The translations under genes were made by a program, and so were the position numbers. The notes under the pieces were generated by a model. It was not told the origin of the DNA, did not search any database, and saw nothing but the letters and a program-made list of their open reading frames with translations. This document shows, one piece after another, positions 1 to 10,978 of a stretch of 64,000 nt of DNA; within the stretch, counting starts at the first letter, position 1; each line of letters starts with the position of its first letter. Origin of the DNA: Hyperoodon ampullatus. Its lineage: Eukaryota > Chordata > Mammalia > Artiodactyla > Ziphiidae. The stretch lies in contig OX457071.1 of the NCBI GenBank assembly GCA_949752795.1, positions 25,280,800 through 25,344,799 of the forward strand, written 5' to 3'.

Positions 1-644
1 AGGAGCAGGGTGGTGACTGGGGAGAAATTCTCTGCCTTGAATTCTTGCTTCCCTTTCAAAGATATTCCTAGAACACTCCACTGACCCTTTGTGCTTGGGA
101 CGATGAAAGACATTCCTGGGTGGGCTGGTGTATTTTACACGATGTTCTCAGATGCTTTCCATGAATGACTCAGGCAAGTGTAAGCTGCATAGAATTCTGG
201 TGCAGAGGAAGGGAGAGAGCCGTACTCTGCTCAACCACGAGTGTTCTCCGTCTGAGCAAGCTGAGTAATGCTGTGCTGAAGGTGACTTGTCCAAGAAGAA
301 GCCAGGGAGTAGGAGTCAGGCTCTCTGACTTTAAATGCCAACATAAATGGAACAAATATGGGCAGGTGATTTAACTGCTTTGGGGCTCATTTTCTAATCT
401 GTGAAGCAAGAAAATGAATACCTATTTGCCCATTTGTAGTGATGGGAAAGGTTAGGTGCAAAACCAGGTTGACCAGTATTTATTGACTGTTTGATGAAAG
501 AAGAGTGGCTGAAAATACTTGCAGTCATTAGAAAAGGTGCCTGAAGGAAAAAAAGATTGCTCAACCCATGTTTAGCGTCTGGTACTAGGGAAATGGTAGT
601 ACCATACTACACTATGGTAGTTCCAGACACACAAAAATACGGCA
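1..644. other. Unassigned sequence with a possible MIR fragment
   Basis: No gene is visible; the short open frames lack any recognisable domain. The stretch from about 345 to 480 (tgatttaactgctttggggctca, then a tail resembling 'ctgtgaagcaagaaaatgaa') resembles the central part of a sense MIR SINE, but the match is weak and decayed. Confidence 0.35.
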
Positions 645-1101
645 AGATGGGCTCTTGCTCTCAAGGGCTCACATGGTAATTTAAGAGACAGACATTGAAT
701 AATTAACTGTGCATTTAACTATACAATTAAAATTGTGATAAGTACCCCAAAGAGGATTATGGTATTAATATATGAGAATAAAAGAAGACTTAGTCTAGTC
801 TCAAGAAGGTGTTCTATATGGGAGCGACATTTAAGTTGACTTATGAAAGATGAAAGGTAAGGAGGGAAGTGGCAAAGATGTGGGAGATGCTTTTAGGAAG
901 AAGAGGCGCTGCATATGCAAAGGTCTGTGAGGCAGGAAGGCACATGGCAGGAATGTGGAATTGAAAGCAGGCCTTTGGGGCAAGAATGAAAAGAACGAGG
1001 GATGGGAGAGTGGGACCAGATAAGGCCGAGAGCTAGGTGGGAACCAGTCCAAACAGGGCCTTGTGGGACAAGGTAAGGATTTGGAATGTTTATCTTTAGA
1101 A
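645..1101 (+). repeat. Ancient interspersed repeat, left part (split by L1)
   Basis: This purine-rich sequence has the phrasing of a common old mammalian repeat: 'ctcacatggtaatttaagagacagacattgaat', then 'ggccttgtgggacaaggtaaggatttgg'. It resumes after the L1 at 2094 with 'gggttttagtgagaatgacataatcag'. The same family is recognisable near 34905, 35630 and 53270. I cannot assign a family name with certainty. The L1 at 1118-2093 inserted into it, so it is the older element. Confidence 0.5.
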
Positions 1102-2109
1102 AAATGGGAAGCCTTTACAACCTACAGATCAGAGAAAACAATTGCAAACCATGTATTTGATAAAGGGCTCATTTCCAAATATATAAGGAACTCCTACAAC
1201 TCAGTCGTAAAAAAATGAATAACCTAATTAAAAAATAGACTTGAACAGATCTTTCCCCAATGAAGACAAACACATAGCCAACAGGTATATGAAAAGCCGC
1301 TCAATGTCACTGATCATCAGGGAAATGAAAATCAATACCACAGTGAGATATTATTTCACACGTGTTAGGGTGGCTATTATGAAAAAAAGAAAAAGAAGTG
1401 ATGGTGAGGATATAGAGACATTGGAACACCTGTACTCTGCTGGTGGGAATGCAACATAGAGCAGCCACCATGCAAAACAGAATTGAGGTTCCTCAAAAAA
1501 TTAAAAATAGAATTACCATATGATCCAGCAATCCCACTTCTGGGCATTCATCCAAAAGAAATGAAATTAGGATCTCCAGGAGATATTAGCACTCTCACAT
1601 TCATTGCAGCCCTATTCACGGTAGTCAAGATGTAGAAACAACCTAAATGTCCAACTACAGATGAATGGATAAAGAAAATGTGGTAGGTACATACAATGGA
1701 ATATTATTCAGCCTTATAAAAGAAGGAAGTCTTGTAATATGTGGCAACTTGGACAACTCTTGAGGACATTATGCTAAGTGATATAAGCCAGTCACAGAAG
1801 GACAAACACTGTATGATTCCACTTATATGAGGAATCTAAGACAGTCAAACATACAGGAGTAGAGAGCAGAATGGTGGTTGCCAAGGGGTAGGGAGAGGAG
1901 AAAGTGGGAAGTTGTCATTCAATAGGTATAAAGCTCAGTTATGCAAGATGAGTAACTTAGAGATCTACCGTACAGCACTGTGCCTGTAACTAACAATACC
2001 GTGTGGTACACTGAAAAATCTGGTAAGAGAGTAAATCTCGTGTTAAATGTTCTTACCACAGTAAAATTTAAAAGAAAGGAAAAAAAGAAAGAGAAATGGG
2101 AAGTCTTTA
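1102..2109 (+). mobile_element. Old 5'-truncated L1 with target-site duplication
   Basis: The body (1118-2093) carries the 3' part of L1 ORF2 in sense, decayed by stops and frameshifts. Recognisable ORF2 C-terminal segments include the region encoding '[12 protein letters not shown]' in degenerate form near 1515-1545 and the 'MEYYSAI' region near 1690-1715. A 3'UTR and an A-rich end follow. The unit is flanked by a 16-bp direct repeat, aaatgggaagYcttta, at 1102-1117 and 2094-2109 with one mismatch; this is the TSD left by L1 endonuclease-primed insertion. Divergence from the L1 at 22.4 kb shows that it is an older subfamily. It encodes no functional protein. Confidence 0.85.
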
Positions 2110-2210
2110 AAGGGTTTTAGTGAGAATGACATAATCAGATTTTTTTTATCACACTGAATTCATGCTGGAGAATGAATTACTGAGGTGTGAGTGCACGAAG
2201 GGAAGCCAGA
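2094..2210 (+). repeat. Ancient interspersed repeat, right part
   Basis: Continuation of the repeat that ends at 1101. Reading across the L1, the text runs '...aaatgggaag' then 'tctttaaagggttttagtgagaatgacataatcag', as in the other copies of this family. This shows that the L1 was a clean insertion. Confidence 0.45.
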
Positions 2211-2794
2211 AAGGATATTTTGAAAAAGAGACTTTCAGTTCCTTCCTGCTATGGAACAGGAACCCAGTGTCCCCATTCTGGTGCCTTTTTTCAGGCTTGA
2301 CCTCTTGAGTAGATTCTGAAATTTTTGTTCTCCTCTTTCACACCCATAAGACTTAATTTTCTTATATTCTATTCTTTCCAAACCTCTGTACGGTAAAGAA
2401 AATATGATTACTTCTTGATGGGAGATACACTAACCTTCTCAAGTAATGTAGCTGAATTCTAACAGTGCTGTTACTATCTTTCCTGCTCATCGCATATTTA
2501 TTAAGCAAATATAACCTATAAAGAAAAGTCAAGGATAGATAAATAGATGATAGATCGATCATATCAATTAATATGCTTTTAGTTGCAAGAAACAGAAATC
2601 CCACATAATAAGAAGGCTTAGGGCAGGGTAGTTCTAGGTTGGTTCATTTGAAGACTCATCATTACTTTAGGGATCTAGTTGGTTTTCTTTTTTTATTCTA
2701 CTGTTTTCAAGCTCTCTTGATGTTGCAGAGCTAGATGTAGCAGTATTACTAGCATACCTTATCATTCCAGATCCAGAAAAAGGGTTCATCTCTT
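2211..2794. other. Unassigned AT-rich sequence
   Basis: No gene or recognised repeat is seen. The 80-codon and 76-codon minus-strand open frames here show no domain or codon bias and overlap non-coding or SINE sequence. Confidence 0.5.
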
Positions 2795-3026
2795 CTAGAT
2801 GTATCTTTTTTTTTTTTTTGTGGTATGCAGGCCTCTCACTGTTGTGGCCTCTCCCGTTGCGGAGCACAGTCACCGGACGTGCAGGCTCAGTGGCCATGGC
2901 TCACGGGCCTAGCCGCTCCACGGCACGTGGGATCTTCCCGGACCGGGGTACGAACCCGTGTCCCCTGCATCGGCAGGCAGACTCTCAACCACTGCGCCAC
3001 CAGGGAAGCCCTAGATATATCTTTTT
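2795..3026 (-). mobile_element. CHR-2-type SINE (tRNA-derived), antisense
   Basis: Read on the minus strand, it starts with the CHR head (cttccctggtggcgcagtgg) at about 3009 and carries the tRNA-like B-box region (ggttcgtaccccgg). It continues with the GC-rich CHR-2 body and ends in poly(A), seen as poly(T) at 2806-2819. The flanking TSD ctagatRtatcttttt lies at 2795-2810 and 3011-3026 with one mismatch. It is a pol III-type element mobilised in trans by L1. The overlapping open frames on both strands are SINE shadows, not genes. Confidence 0.93.
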
Positions 3027-3344
3027 GAGAGAAGAGAAATCTTCCTCAGAAGCCTCCTAGCTGACTTTATTCATGTCTTATACTAAGTCATTCACAGGGG
3101 AATGGGATTATTATGAATTTCAATTATTAACTAAATTATCTTAAACTTATTAAAATTCTCATCCTAGGACTGGAATTGAAGGCAGGTTTTCCTGATGCAA
3201 GAGGTTTTCATGGTCCCTCAATACAATTAGGATCTCTTATTAAGGAAAAAGGGAAAATGGTTGTTGGTGTCTAGAACATCAATAGTGACAGCCTCACACA
3301 TAAAAATTAAAGGAGAATCACAGAACAATTGAGCAAATGAAGGA
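3027..3344. other. Unassigned sequence
   Basis: No gene, RNA or recognised repeat is visible between the CHR-2 SINE and the hAT-like element. Confidence 0.5.
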
Positions 3345-3905
3345 TCTCAAAGTGTTGTCTTCAGAACTGCAGCATTAGTAACACCCATGAGCTTGTTAGA
3401 AATGCAACTTCTCCAACCTATTCAGGGACTGCTGAAGCAGAATGGATGGCCATGGGCCCAGCAGTGTGTGTTTTAAAAAGCTTACAAGGATGGGCTTCCC
3501 TGGTGGCGCAGTGGTTAAGAATCCGCCTGCCAATGCAGGGGACGTGGGTTCGAGCCCTGGTCCAGGAAGATCCCACATGCCGCGGAGCAACTAAGCCCGT
3601 GTACCACAACTACTGAGCCTGTGCTCTAGAACCTGTGAGCCACAACTACTGAGCCTGCATGCCACAACTACTGAAGCCCGCACGCCTAGAGCCCGTACTC
3701 TGCAGCAAGATAAGCCACCGCAATGAGAAGCCTGCACACCACAATGAAGAGTAGCCCCCTCTCGCTGCAACTAGAGAAAGCCCACGCACAGCATGGAAGA
3801 CTCAACACAGCTAAAAAGAAATTAATTAAATAAATAAATTAAAAAAAAAACTATTAAAAAAAAAGCTTACAAGGGATGCACAGAAAAGTTTGACAAGCAC
3901 TGCTA
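3345..3905 (-). mobile_element. hAT-Charlie-like MITE interrupted by a SINE
   Basis: The two ends read 'tctcaaagtgttgtcttcag...agcttgttagaaatgcaactt' and '...gttttaaaaagc ... tttgacaagcactgc'. This is the pattern of the old nonautonomous DNA transposon whose ends read 'cagtggttctcaaa' and 'tttgagaaccactg'. The CHR-1 SINE at 3490-3859 sits inside it. It has no coding capacity. A related copy lies at about 7724-7864. Confidence 0.6.
3475..3874 (+). mobile_element. CHR-1-type SINE with 15-bp TSD
   Basis: The head is gggcttccctggtggcgcag (3493 onward) with the tRNA-like B box ggttcgagccc. The long CHR-1 body contains repeated 'ccacaactactgagcc' units, and the tail is (aaat)n/poly(A). The TSD aaaaagcttacaagg lies at 3475-3489 and 3860-3874, perfect over 15 bp. 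It inserted into an older hAT-like MITE. The minus-strand frames at 3396-3609 are SINE shadows. Confidence 0.93.
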
Positions 3906-5416
3906 TAGAATTAGAGAACATGTTACAAGGTTGTGTCACCCACAAATTGGCACTTGCCATCTATCTCTACAGGGTTTAAATTATGAGCCACTGCAGCCAC
4001 TGACCTTCAACACCGCCTGAAAGGAGTTCAGGGTGGAGATCAGACACGAGGCGCTCTGTGTCCTGGAAAAAACTGGCAGAACAGGTCTTCAGATAGCTAT
4101 TTTCAGGACATGATTTTATGAGCCCAATTCTTGCATCTCCTCATATCTAGAAAAGCACTAAAATCCTTCATGGTGATGACTGCTCCGTGTGACTAGCAGA
4201 AACCTTCTGCAAAAAATGCATATTTGATTGCATGTACTCCCCGTTCAGCATCACATATATACTAACCTTCCCCCCTACTTCTTTGGAGCAGTTTCTCAGA
4301 GCTATCTGAAAGGCCGTCTCTTGGGCTATAGTCCTCATTTTGTCCCAAATAAAACTTAACTCACAACTCTCATATCGTGCATTTTTTTCAGTTGACAGTT
4401 GAATGACACCAAGCAAGGAGTTGAATGACACCAAGCAGGGGTGTGGGAGAGAGATCAGGCCTGGAAAATATGACAGGCCAATGAAAACACAGGCCTTACT
4501 TCATACCTAGTAAAGGAGACATTTTGCAAGAAAGCCATTTACCATCCTCTAAATCATATTACCTTTCTTATCTACGGGTTGAACCCATCCTGACTGCTGG
4601 AATAAGACAAATGGGTAAAGCTAAGAAAATATCCTGCAAAAACTATATGAAGAAAGTATAATAAATAATTCATTGGGAACAGTGCCCAGGCATAAAAGAA
4701 TGTGAGTAAGTTTAGAATTTGGGAAACTGATCGTGATTTCTGGAACATAAATATGGAAATGAAGACACAGAATGGTTGGAAGACATGCTATTTTACAGAT
4801 CCAGAATAACAATTACAGGTTCTTTTTCTGGACATTTCCAGAATGATGATCAACGAAGAACACTTGATACGGCTGCAAACAGCCAGCAAATAAATCTATA
4901 TAGAGATTTATATTCTAAATGGGAAATACTTTTGTGAAACTGAAATGTGGGGAAGGGATAAAAGTTTTCTCGTATATTCTTTACTTCTAGGAGTACATGT
5001 GGAAGCTACACATCTGCTCTGGATGTTGCTCAAAGGAACCTGGAAGCCTGGTTTGTAGCAGGTTGAAGTGTTTTAAACATGAAGTGTGGGAAATAATAGC
5101 ACAGTTACTGTCACGAAGGCCATCCTAGGCCAGTCACGTGGAAAAGAAATCCAAGGGCTTCAGCTGCCTGGGCACATCCCAGCGCCGTGGCCCACTGAAT
5201 CCAACCACAAAAGGCCAGCTTCGGAAGACAGGAAAGGGGAACAGCAGGGTTCACCAGGGGATTGTTAATATTTCTGAGGTAAAAGAGAAAAACTAGCCAG
5301 GCTTCACGTAACAAGAACAATCATTGCCCAAAAGTGCCTAGGCTAACTTCAACTCTATGTGAAGTGTACTGTACAAAATTAGTTTGCATATTATTTGATG
5401 TTCTCTCTGGCCTTCT
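3906..5416. other. Unassigned sequence between MITE and retrocopy
   Basis: Intergenic-type sequence without a recognised gene. The minus-strand 88-codon frame at 4168-4434 and the 69-codon frame at 5111-5320 show no recognisable domain. No splice-bounded exon could be supported. Confidence 0.45.
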
Positions 5417-7712
5417 TTTTTTTTTTTTTGGGGGGGGTGGGCAGGTTCAAGTAAAAGGCTTTCAATGAAGGTTGTAGAATTGAAGAGCTCCACGTTTAGG
5501 ATGTATCATCTAACACCTCAATGTTCAGAAAGCCTGACTAAAAGAAACCAAACCAAAAGCAACCCACTCAGCATTAACATACAGCTCTTTTCTTTTAGTT
5601 GAATTTTACTTTAATATAGAATGAAAACAAAAACAAAAGCCCAAAACCCTAATAGGTTAAAACAAGTCAAACAACCATTCTACACAAATAAAACCTTCAC
5701 AAAGGTCAACCGAAGTAATCTAGAGCTAAAACTGAATTGTGCAGATTTTCAATGAAGTCACCAGTCATGTAACACAAACAAATTATTTACACACTTGCAA
5801 GCCCTCTAAGAGATGTGCCTCAAGAAGCATTAACCTTTGTTTTCTTCATGTGCCATCCTGAAGACTTGCACATTTTATTTTTCAGATAATTTAACACTTT
5901 TAATAGAGTGCATTCTCTACCAAGTGGTAATGCTTTGGTTCTATTCATATATGATTGCTTATCCTAAAGACTTGACATTTCCCTGAGAGGAACTTGGATT
6001 CTGCTTTAGAAGTGTCATATAAATTAAAAACTTTATCAAATACCAATATGGAGGGAGGTGACGCAGGATGCAACATATGCAGTCAAGTTAGCTCTGTATA
6101 TTTAGAAATTACTCCTTCAAGATATTCACACTGGAGAGTTTAGTCTGTTCAGTAGTACAGGTCGGAATCATCAGAACCTTGGCAACACCTTAATATTTCA
6201 TAGTTATTAACGACTATCTCTAGGGGCAAGTCTGTGTTTACTGAGTTATGACAAATTTATTATAAAGAAGGAAAACAAGTGTAGCCAGCCATCTTAAAAA
6301 ATGCCCCAACCACTGCTTCTCAATATAGAAAGACTAAAACTACATACGTTTATCATACAACAAATCCCATCTCTGTCCCCTGAAATTCCCCTAATTTCAT
6401 TCATTAGAAGGGGATTTTTAAAAAGACTTAAAGAGCACCTTACAGCAGCATTCAGCTTTCCCATGAAATACTCAGCATCTTAAATATTATGTACACTTTG
6501 CTTTTTCTTTTAGTAAGCTAGATACTGGCTTCAGAGTTTGTGGAACCGGAGGGAAAACAACACACTCAAAACTACTCTAGGAATCTTCCTCTGGCAGAAT
6601 AGTAGGTATCCAAGTTAAAAATAGGAGGGTCATTTTGTTGCTTTGTTTTCCAAAATTTAAATCGTTTTTTGTTCCCCTTCTACATAAACCTCAGTCACCA
6701 CTCCTGAGTGGAGGTGGGCAGAGGCTCTGGCCCCTGCTCCAGCGGCTTCCCAGCAGCTGCTTTCTTATTGCTGCAGCAAGGCTTGAATAGATGTATGTCA
6801 ACAAGGACTTCCCCCAAACGGCCTTTATAGATAGTGCCACAGCGTATTTTCTGTCTTTTCTTGTATGTGAGATCTAAAAAGGAAAACACTGGCGTGCTGT
6901 TAGAGCCAGAAGCCATCTCTGTATCTGAGCCGTCATCTGACTGGTGACTATAACAAGGAGATTGAGCTGGAGAGGCACCTAAGGTGGTACTGTGGGCACC
7001 AGAATTGTGACATTTAAATTCCTTCTGCAGTTTACTGATCTGGTTGCTTTTTATCCTGTTTCCAGATAGAGTTTTCACTTTCTTTGGTTTCAGTGTAGTC
7101 TTTAGACTGGGTCCTGCCCTTGCATCTTTTTTTTTTTTTTTTTTTTGATCCTGCTGGCAATTTCTTTCATCTTTTCACAAGCAGGACACTGGCACTACAG
7201 ATGTCTCCTGAACGAGTCTCATGTAACCCAAAACAGCTCTGTAAGTCCTTTTCATAGCGTTAACTGTCAGTGAATCGAGAACTGGAGGATTTATCTCTGC
7301 AAATGTAGCAGCCCTCTACACTTCGGTACGCTTTTGGCTTGCGAAAACCAAACATCATTTCTTCTGGGCAATAGTCTTAGTATGCTTTGAAGGACACCAA
7401 TAGTTCCTCAAATGTAATAACTTCCCCAATTCCACTTTCTAGATTCCTTCTGGGTAGTAAAGTGTTTCTTATATTCAAAAATACCTTTCAAAACTCAAAA
7501 TGCCACTGGATGGACCCCTGGGCACGCGACGACCGAGACAGAGGCACCCAGGCAGCAAAGAGAACCGCTCCCCGGCGGCTCGGTGGGTAAACGCAGCATC
7601 TGGGGTCGGAGGGAAAGTTCCGGGGGAGAGCTGCCCGCCGGGGGCGGGGCGGGGTGGCCGGAGGGAAGCGCGTCCCTCGCCGCCGCCTCCCTCCCCTGCG
7701 CCTGGCCCTCTT
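5417..7712 (-). pseudogene. SINHCAF: Processed retropseudogene of SINHCAF (FAM60A)
   Basis: The minus strand encodes a protein clearly matching SINHCAF, a 221-residue subunit of the SIN3-HDAC corepressor. The start MFGFRKPK is at 7355 and the end ...STQEW-stop at 6695-6697. The copy has no introns. The frame is intact for 62 codons, then codon 63 (Trp in the parent, within VKRWKKLP) is TGA at 7167-7169. After codon 70 an A-run (7127-7145, written as T on the plus strand) replaces the parental NWNHVV stretch with a net loss of 5 nt, shifting the frame. The remaining 127-codon frame (7078-6695, MKTLSGNRIK...) is open but cannot be reached from the start. A plausible 3'UTR runs to a poly(T) tract at about 5416-5431, which is the copied poly(A) tail. 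GC-rich 5'UTR-like sequence lies at 7505-7712. A TSD (ctggcc-ttct near 5407 and ctggccctct near 7702) is only suggestive. Confidence 0.88.
7505..7712 (-). other. CpG/GC-rich 5' segment of the SINHCAF retrocopy
   Basis: About 200 bp is strongly GC- and CpG-rich (for example gggggcggggcggggtgg and gccgccgcctccctcccc) in an otherwise AT-rich neighbourhood. It lies directly upstream, on the minus strand, of the retrocopy start codon and its 5'UTR-like sequence. The simplest reading is the copied GC-rich first exon of the parent mRNA. It contains GC boxes (ggggcgggg). Whether it has promoter activity is unknown. Overlapping plus-strand frames are not credible genes. Confidence 0.6.
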
Positions 7713-7723
7713 CTTAGGCAGCG

Positions 7724-7864
7724 GTTCTCAGATTTGAGTGTGCATCACCGGGAGGGCCTAAACAAAAGCCCAGCCTCTGATTCAAGTAGGTCCACAGAGG
7801 TGCCTGAGAATTTCATTCTTAACAAGTGAGGCTATTGGTTCAGAAACACACATAGAAAACCACT
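7724..7864 (+). mobile_element. hAT-Charlie-like MITE fragment
   Basis: It begins 'cagcggttctcagatttgagtgtgcatca', continues through 'gcctctgattcaagtaggtcc' and 'cctgagaatttcattcttaacaagtg', and ends 'agaaaaccactg'. These are the two terminal inverted repeats and interior of an old mammalian nonautonomous hAT element, with internal loss. It is non-coding. Confidence 0.6.
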
Positions 7865-7942
7865 GAAATACTATTTAAGATTCTTGAAGTTAAACTATTT
7901 TTTTGTTTTTTTGTATTTTCCACTTCTCCTTTGATATCCCAT

Positions 7943-7945
<3 letters not shown>

Positions 7946-7978
<33 letters not shown>
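7946..7978. repeat. (CA)n microsatellite
   Basis: About 16 perfect ac units in a row. Simple repeat, potentially polymorphic. Confidence 0.97.
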
Positions 7979-7979
<1 letters not shown>

Positions 7980-8599
7980 ATAAGACCTAGAAATTTTTCC
8001 ATAGTATAGTCCAGGAATCTTGTGATAACTGATGGCTGAAGACAGCTAGTGTAACACCAGCTCTGTTACCCTCGTGCCGACCACCCAGTATACTTATAAC
8101 ATTAGAAGAGCAAAGAAGGCAGGTCTACAGGTGTGATGATTCTTTTTTGTTTACCAAACAAAGGAATGGGAGCGTCTTAAAATTCAAGCTAGAACATAGG
8201 TATTCTACTAGGAAGCAAATAAGGAAAGAAAGACAAGCCATAACCAAAAATTAGTTTTTTGGTAGTTTTAGAGAATAGCATGCAACTCTAACAGAGAAAT
8301 TGGATACATGATGTCCTGGAAATAAAACTGACTAATAATACATAAGAATTGGAACAAGCTGTGAGACCTAACGTTTATCAATATTTAAAAAAGGATAATC
8401 AATTTTACCAAAGACAGCTGAAGCTGGACTAACTGAAAAAAGGGGGACTAGGATATGAGGTTATAGTCGTTTTCTAATGTTTTGATTCTATATGTTTTCA
8501 TTTGGAAGAAAAACATAGTTCACGAACTATGTGTGTGAAGATTAGTATTGCAGAGTAATTTTAAGTTTTAAAATGTATATACATTTTTTAAAATAAAAT
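7979..8599. other. Unassigned AT-rich sequence
   Basis: No gene or clear repeat is recognised. Confidence 0.5.
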
Positions 8600-9320
8600 T
8601 TATTTTATTCCAAGTATAAAAGAATAAAAAGATGAATACAGCATTTTTGGAAAATTTAAAACTAAAATTTTAAAATGTTTACCCATATTCTCACCTTACA
8701 AATACAAGTTTTAATATCTGGCTGTATTTTAGTCTTTTTTCTAAGCATCACTTTTACATAATTTCGATTCAAAATTGACACATAATTTTTACAGTGTTTC
8801 TTTTTCTAAATATTATAATGAGTGTTTACCATTATTCAAATATTCATTAGCATACTTAATGTCTAAATACACATTCATAAAGTATCACTTATTTAAATTT
8901 CCTTTATTGTCAAACACTTTGTTCCCCCCCCTTTTTTTCCCCTATTGTAAATAGTACTACAATGAGTACATTTGTACATAAAACTCTTTCTGTATTTAAG
9001 ATGATTTTTTTTGGATAGATTCCCAGGTTTAGAATTACTTGTCTCAGCCTTGGACATTTAAAAGACCCTTTCTACATATTGTCAAATTATTTCCCAAAGA
9101 GGCTAAAAAACCTTTTTTCTCTTTCTCACTAGCAATACTCTATGTCCAGTATTGAGGACTCTGAAATTTTTTATCTCTGCCAATTTGATAAGAAAAAATT
9201 ATGTCTTGTTTTGTTTTCATTTGCATTTCATTGTTTACTAATTAACTGAATCTTTTTCATGTTTGCTGATGAGAGACATTTTCTCTTGTATGCATTTCCG
9301 AACATTTAATTCAGTTAATT
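8600..9320 (-). mobile_element. Ancient L1-derived sequence, antisense
   Basis: Decayed text such as 'ctattgtaaatagtactacaatgag', 'ggatagattcccaggtttagaattact', 'ccaatttgataagaaaa' and 'ttcatttgcatttcattg' follows, in order, the well-known antisense 3' end of old L1 elements. Stops and indels are everywhere and nothing is coded. The boundaries are approximate. Confidence 0.6.
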
Positions 9321-10761
9321 TTCAATTATATAAATATTTTCATATTTATTTATGAGAAAAAATGAGTATGGATTTTAAGAATTTTTAAGAATATAGATTT
9401 TTAAGAATGTAATAAAATAAAACCTGAAGATACATAAAGCAATGTAGTTGGTGTTAGAGAACTGAGTATTATACATAGAAGAGCTTGTGGTTCCAATTTT
9501 CATCTTTGGAGCTCAGATTTCGGTACTGTGTTTGAGGAAAATAATTTCAAAGTAAAACAATTGTCACATTAGGATAACTATATGCCAGTGCACTTGAAAT
9601 CTTCCCAGCCTAAGCACAACATCAAAGACGTGGCCGAGTTAAAGACTGTCACCCTCAAATGGAAGAAGTTTGCTCCACATTAAATGGTTTATGTTCTTTC
9701 CTTATGATCAAACTATTAGGAGGAGAGGGTCTAAGTGTTCAGTGCAAACATCCTAAGTAACTGCCCCACCGTTTCCCAAACTCTTCACTGACCACAAGAA
9801 TGAAAACATCAATCCATTGCTTACTAAACACTGCCTGGAAGAAAGCAAGCTTGTTGATTTTGGTAGGTTTTCAAATTTCCTTTGCCTGCGGAAAGGTGAC
9901 AGAAAGGGTGTCAAAAAGGCCAATGCAACACCTGGATATGAACTGCATCTGGAAACCACTTTTTTCAAGATTCACCCTTTGGAAGAAATACTCGGCCTTG
10001 GTCAATGCGGCAATTGATCTCTGGGGCTATTGACAAAAGCCATAAATGTATGCTCATTATTCTTGTTCTGTCAACAGACTTTGACATTTCTATTTGGCCC
10101 ATCATAGATCAGTCAGGGGGAAATACAAGGTAAGTGACTTGCTTTCCCTTAAGTTCAGAAATTTAAAGTAACTTAGAAATCGAATTCTTTACAGTTTAGT
10201 ACTTTTGCTTTAGGTCTTTCTCAAGAGGTGAAGCATAGTTAATGCTCTACATACATGTCAATATATAGTGGACTTTTTTTTTCTATTTAAGAAGGTGCTG
10301 TGATGATGTTCTATATAACATTCTGTTTATTTACCTTTATTAGAAGAAATTTATAAATTTTAGAAGAATAAAATTTTGAACGAATCATGTACAACTTTAA
10401 TGTCCATGCTTCTGAAATCTATTTTATTTGTATCAGTTCGCATCAATGATATTAAGTTTCCTTTAGAAAATGAGAGCAGTGCTGATAAGGAGAAAACAAT
10501 TACTTCATAAAAAATACAAAGATGAAACTCTTCTAACATTTAAGTATCTATGTTCAGTATGGAAGTGTTTGTGTGTAGCTATCCTAACTTTCCTGTCTCC
10601 TTTTTCTGCATGTCAAGTAGAGCGTATACAAAAATTTTAAAATACGAATTCCCAATTTCCCACATCTCCTTTGGGTGCCCCTTCCGCCAGCACTCCTCTT
10701 CGATGTGGATCGTCTCCAGGGAATCTTAATGGCTTTTGTTTCCAAAAGTCTATGCCCCTAA
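9321..10761. other. Unassigned sequence
   Basis: AT-rich sequence. Overlapping short frames at 9753-10033 on both strands carry no recognisable domain or splice signals, so no gene is called. Confidence 0.45.
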
Positions 10762-10978
10762 GGCAGTAGTTCTCCATAAAGGGCAAATGCACCAGGGCCA
10801 TTTGGCAAGGTCTGGAGATAATTCTCAGTTTCTACAATTGCGGGTGCTACTGGCATCTCGTGAGTAGAGGCCAGGGATGCTGCTGAGTATCCTACAGTGA
10901 ACAGGACAGCTCTCCACAACCCCCAACAACATATCCAGCCCCCAAAGTCAATAGTGCACCAGCTGAGAAACCCAGTGC
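10762..10978 (+). mobile_element. MER5A-like hAT-Charlie MITE
   Basis: The sequence reads 'cagtagttctccataaaggg', 'ccatttggcaaggtctggagata', 'gggtgctactggcatctcgtgagtagaggccagggatgctgctgagtatcctac', 'aacaggacagc' and 'gtgcaccagctgagaaaccc'. This is the full MER5A pattern including both terminal inverted repeats. It is a non-coding fossil DNA transposon. Confidence 0.85.

Noticed and set aside
3493..3560. tRNA gene calls at SINE heads
   Set aside because: A- and B-box-like motifs exist, but the sequence cannot fold as a full functional tRNA and continues into the SINE body with TSDs.
3600..3700. Short recurring unit 'ccacaactactgagcc' looking like a spaced repeat array
   Set aside because: It is the internal periodicity of CHR-1 SINE bodies, present in each CHR-1 copy; not a CRISPR array, and the genome is mammalian.
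9753..10033. Overlapping 66-77-codon frames on both strands, possible small gene
   Set aside because: No motif, no consistent frame preference and no splice framework; kept as unassigned sequence.
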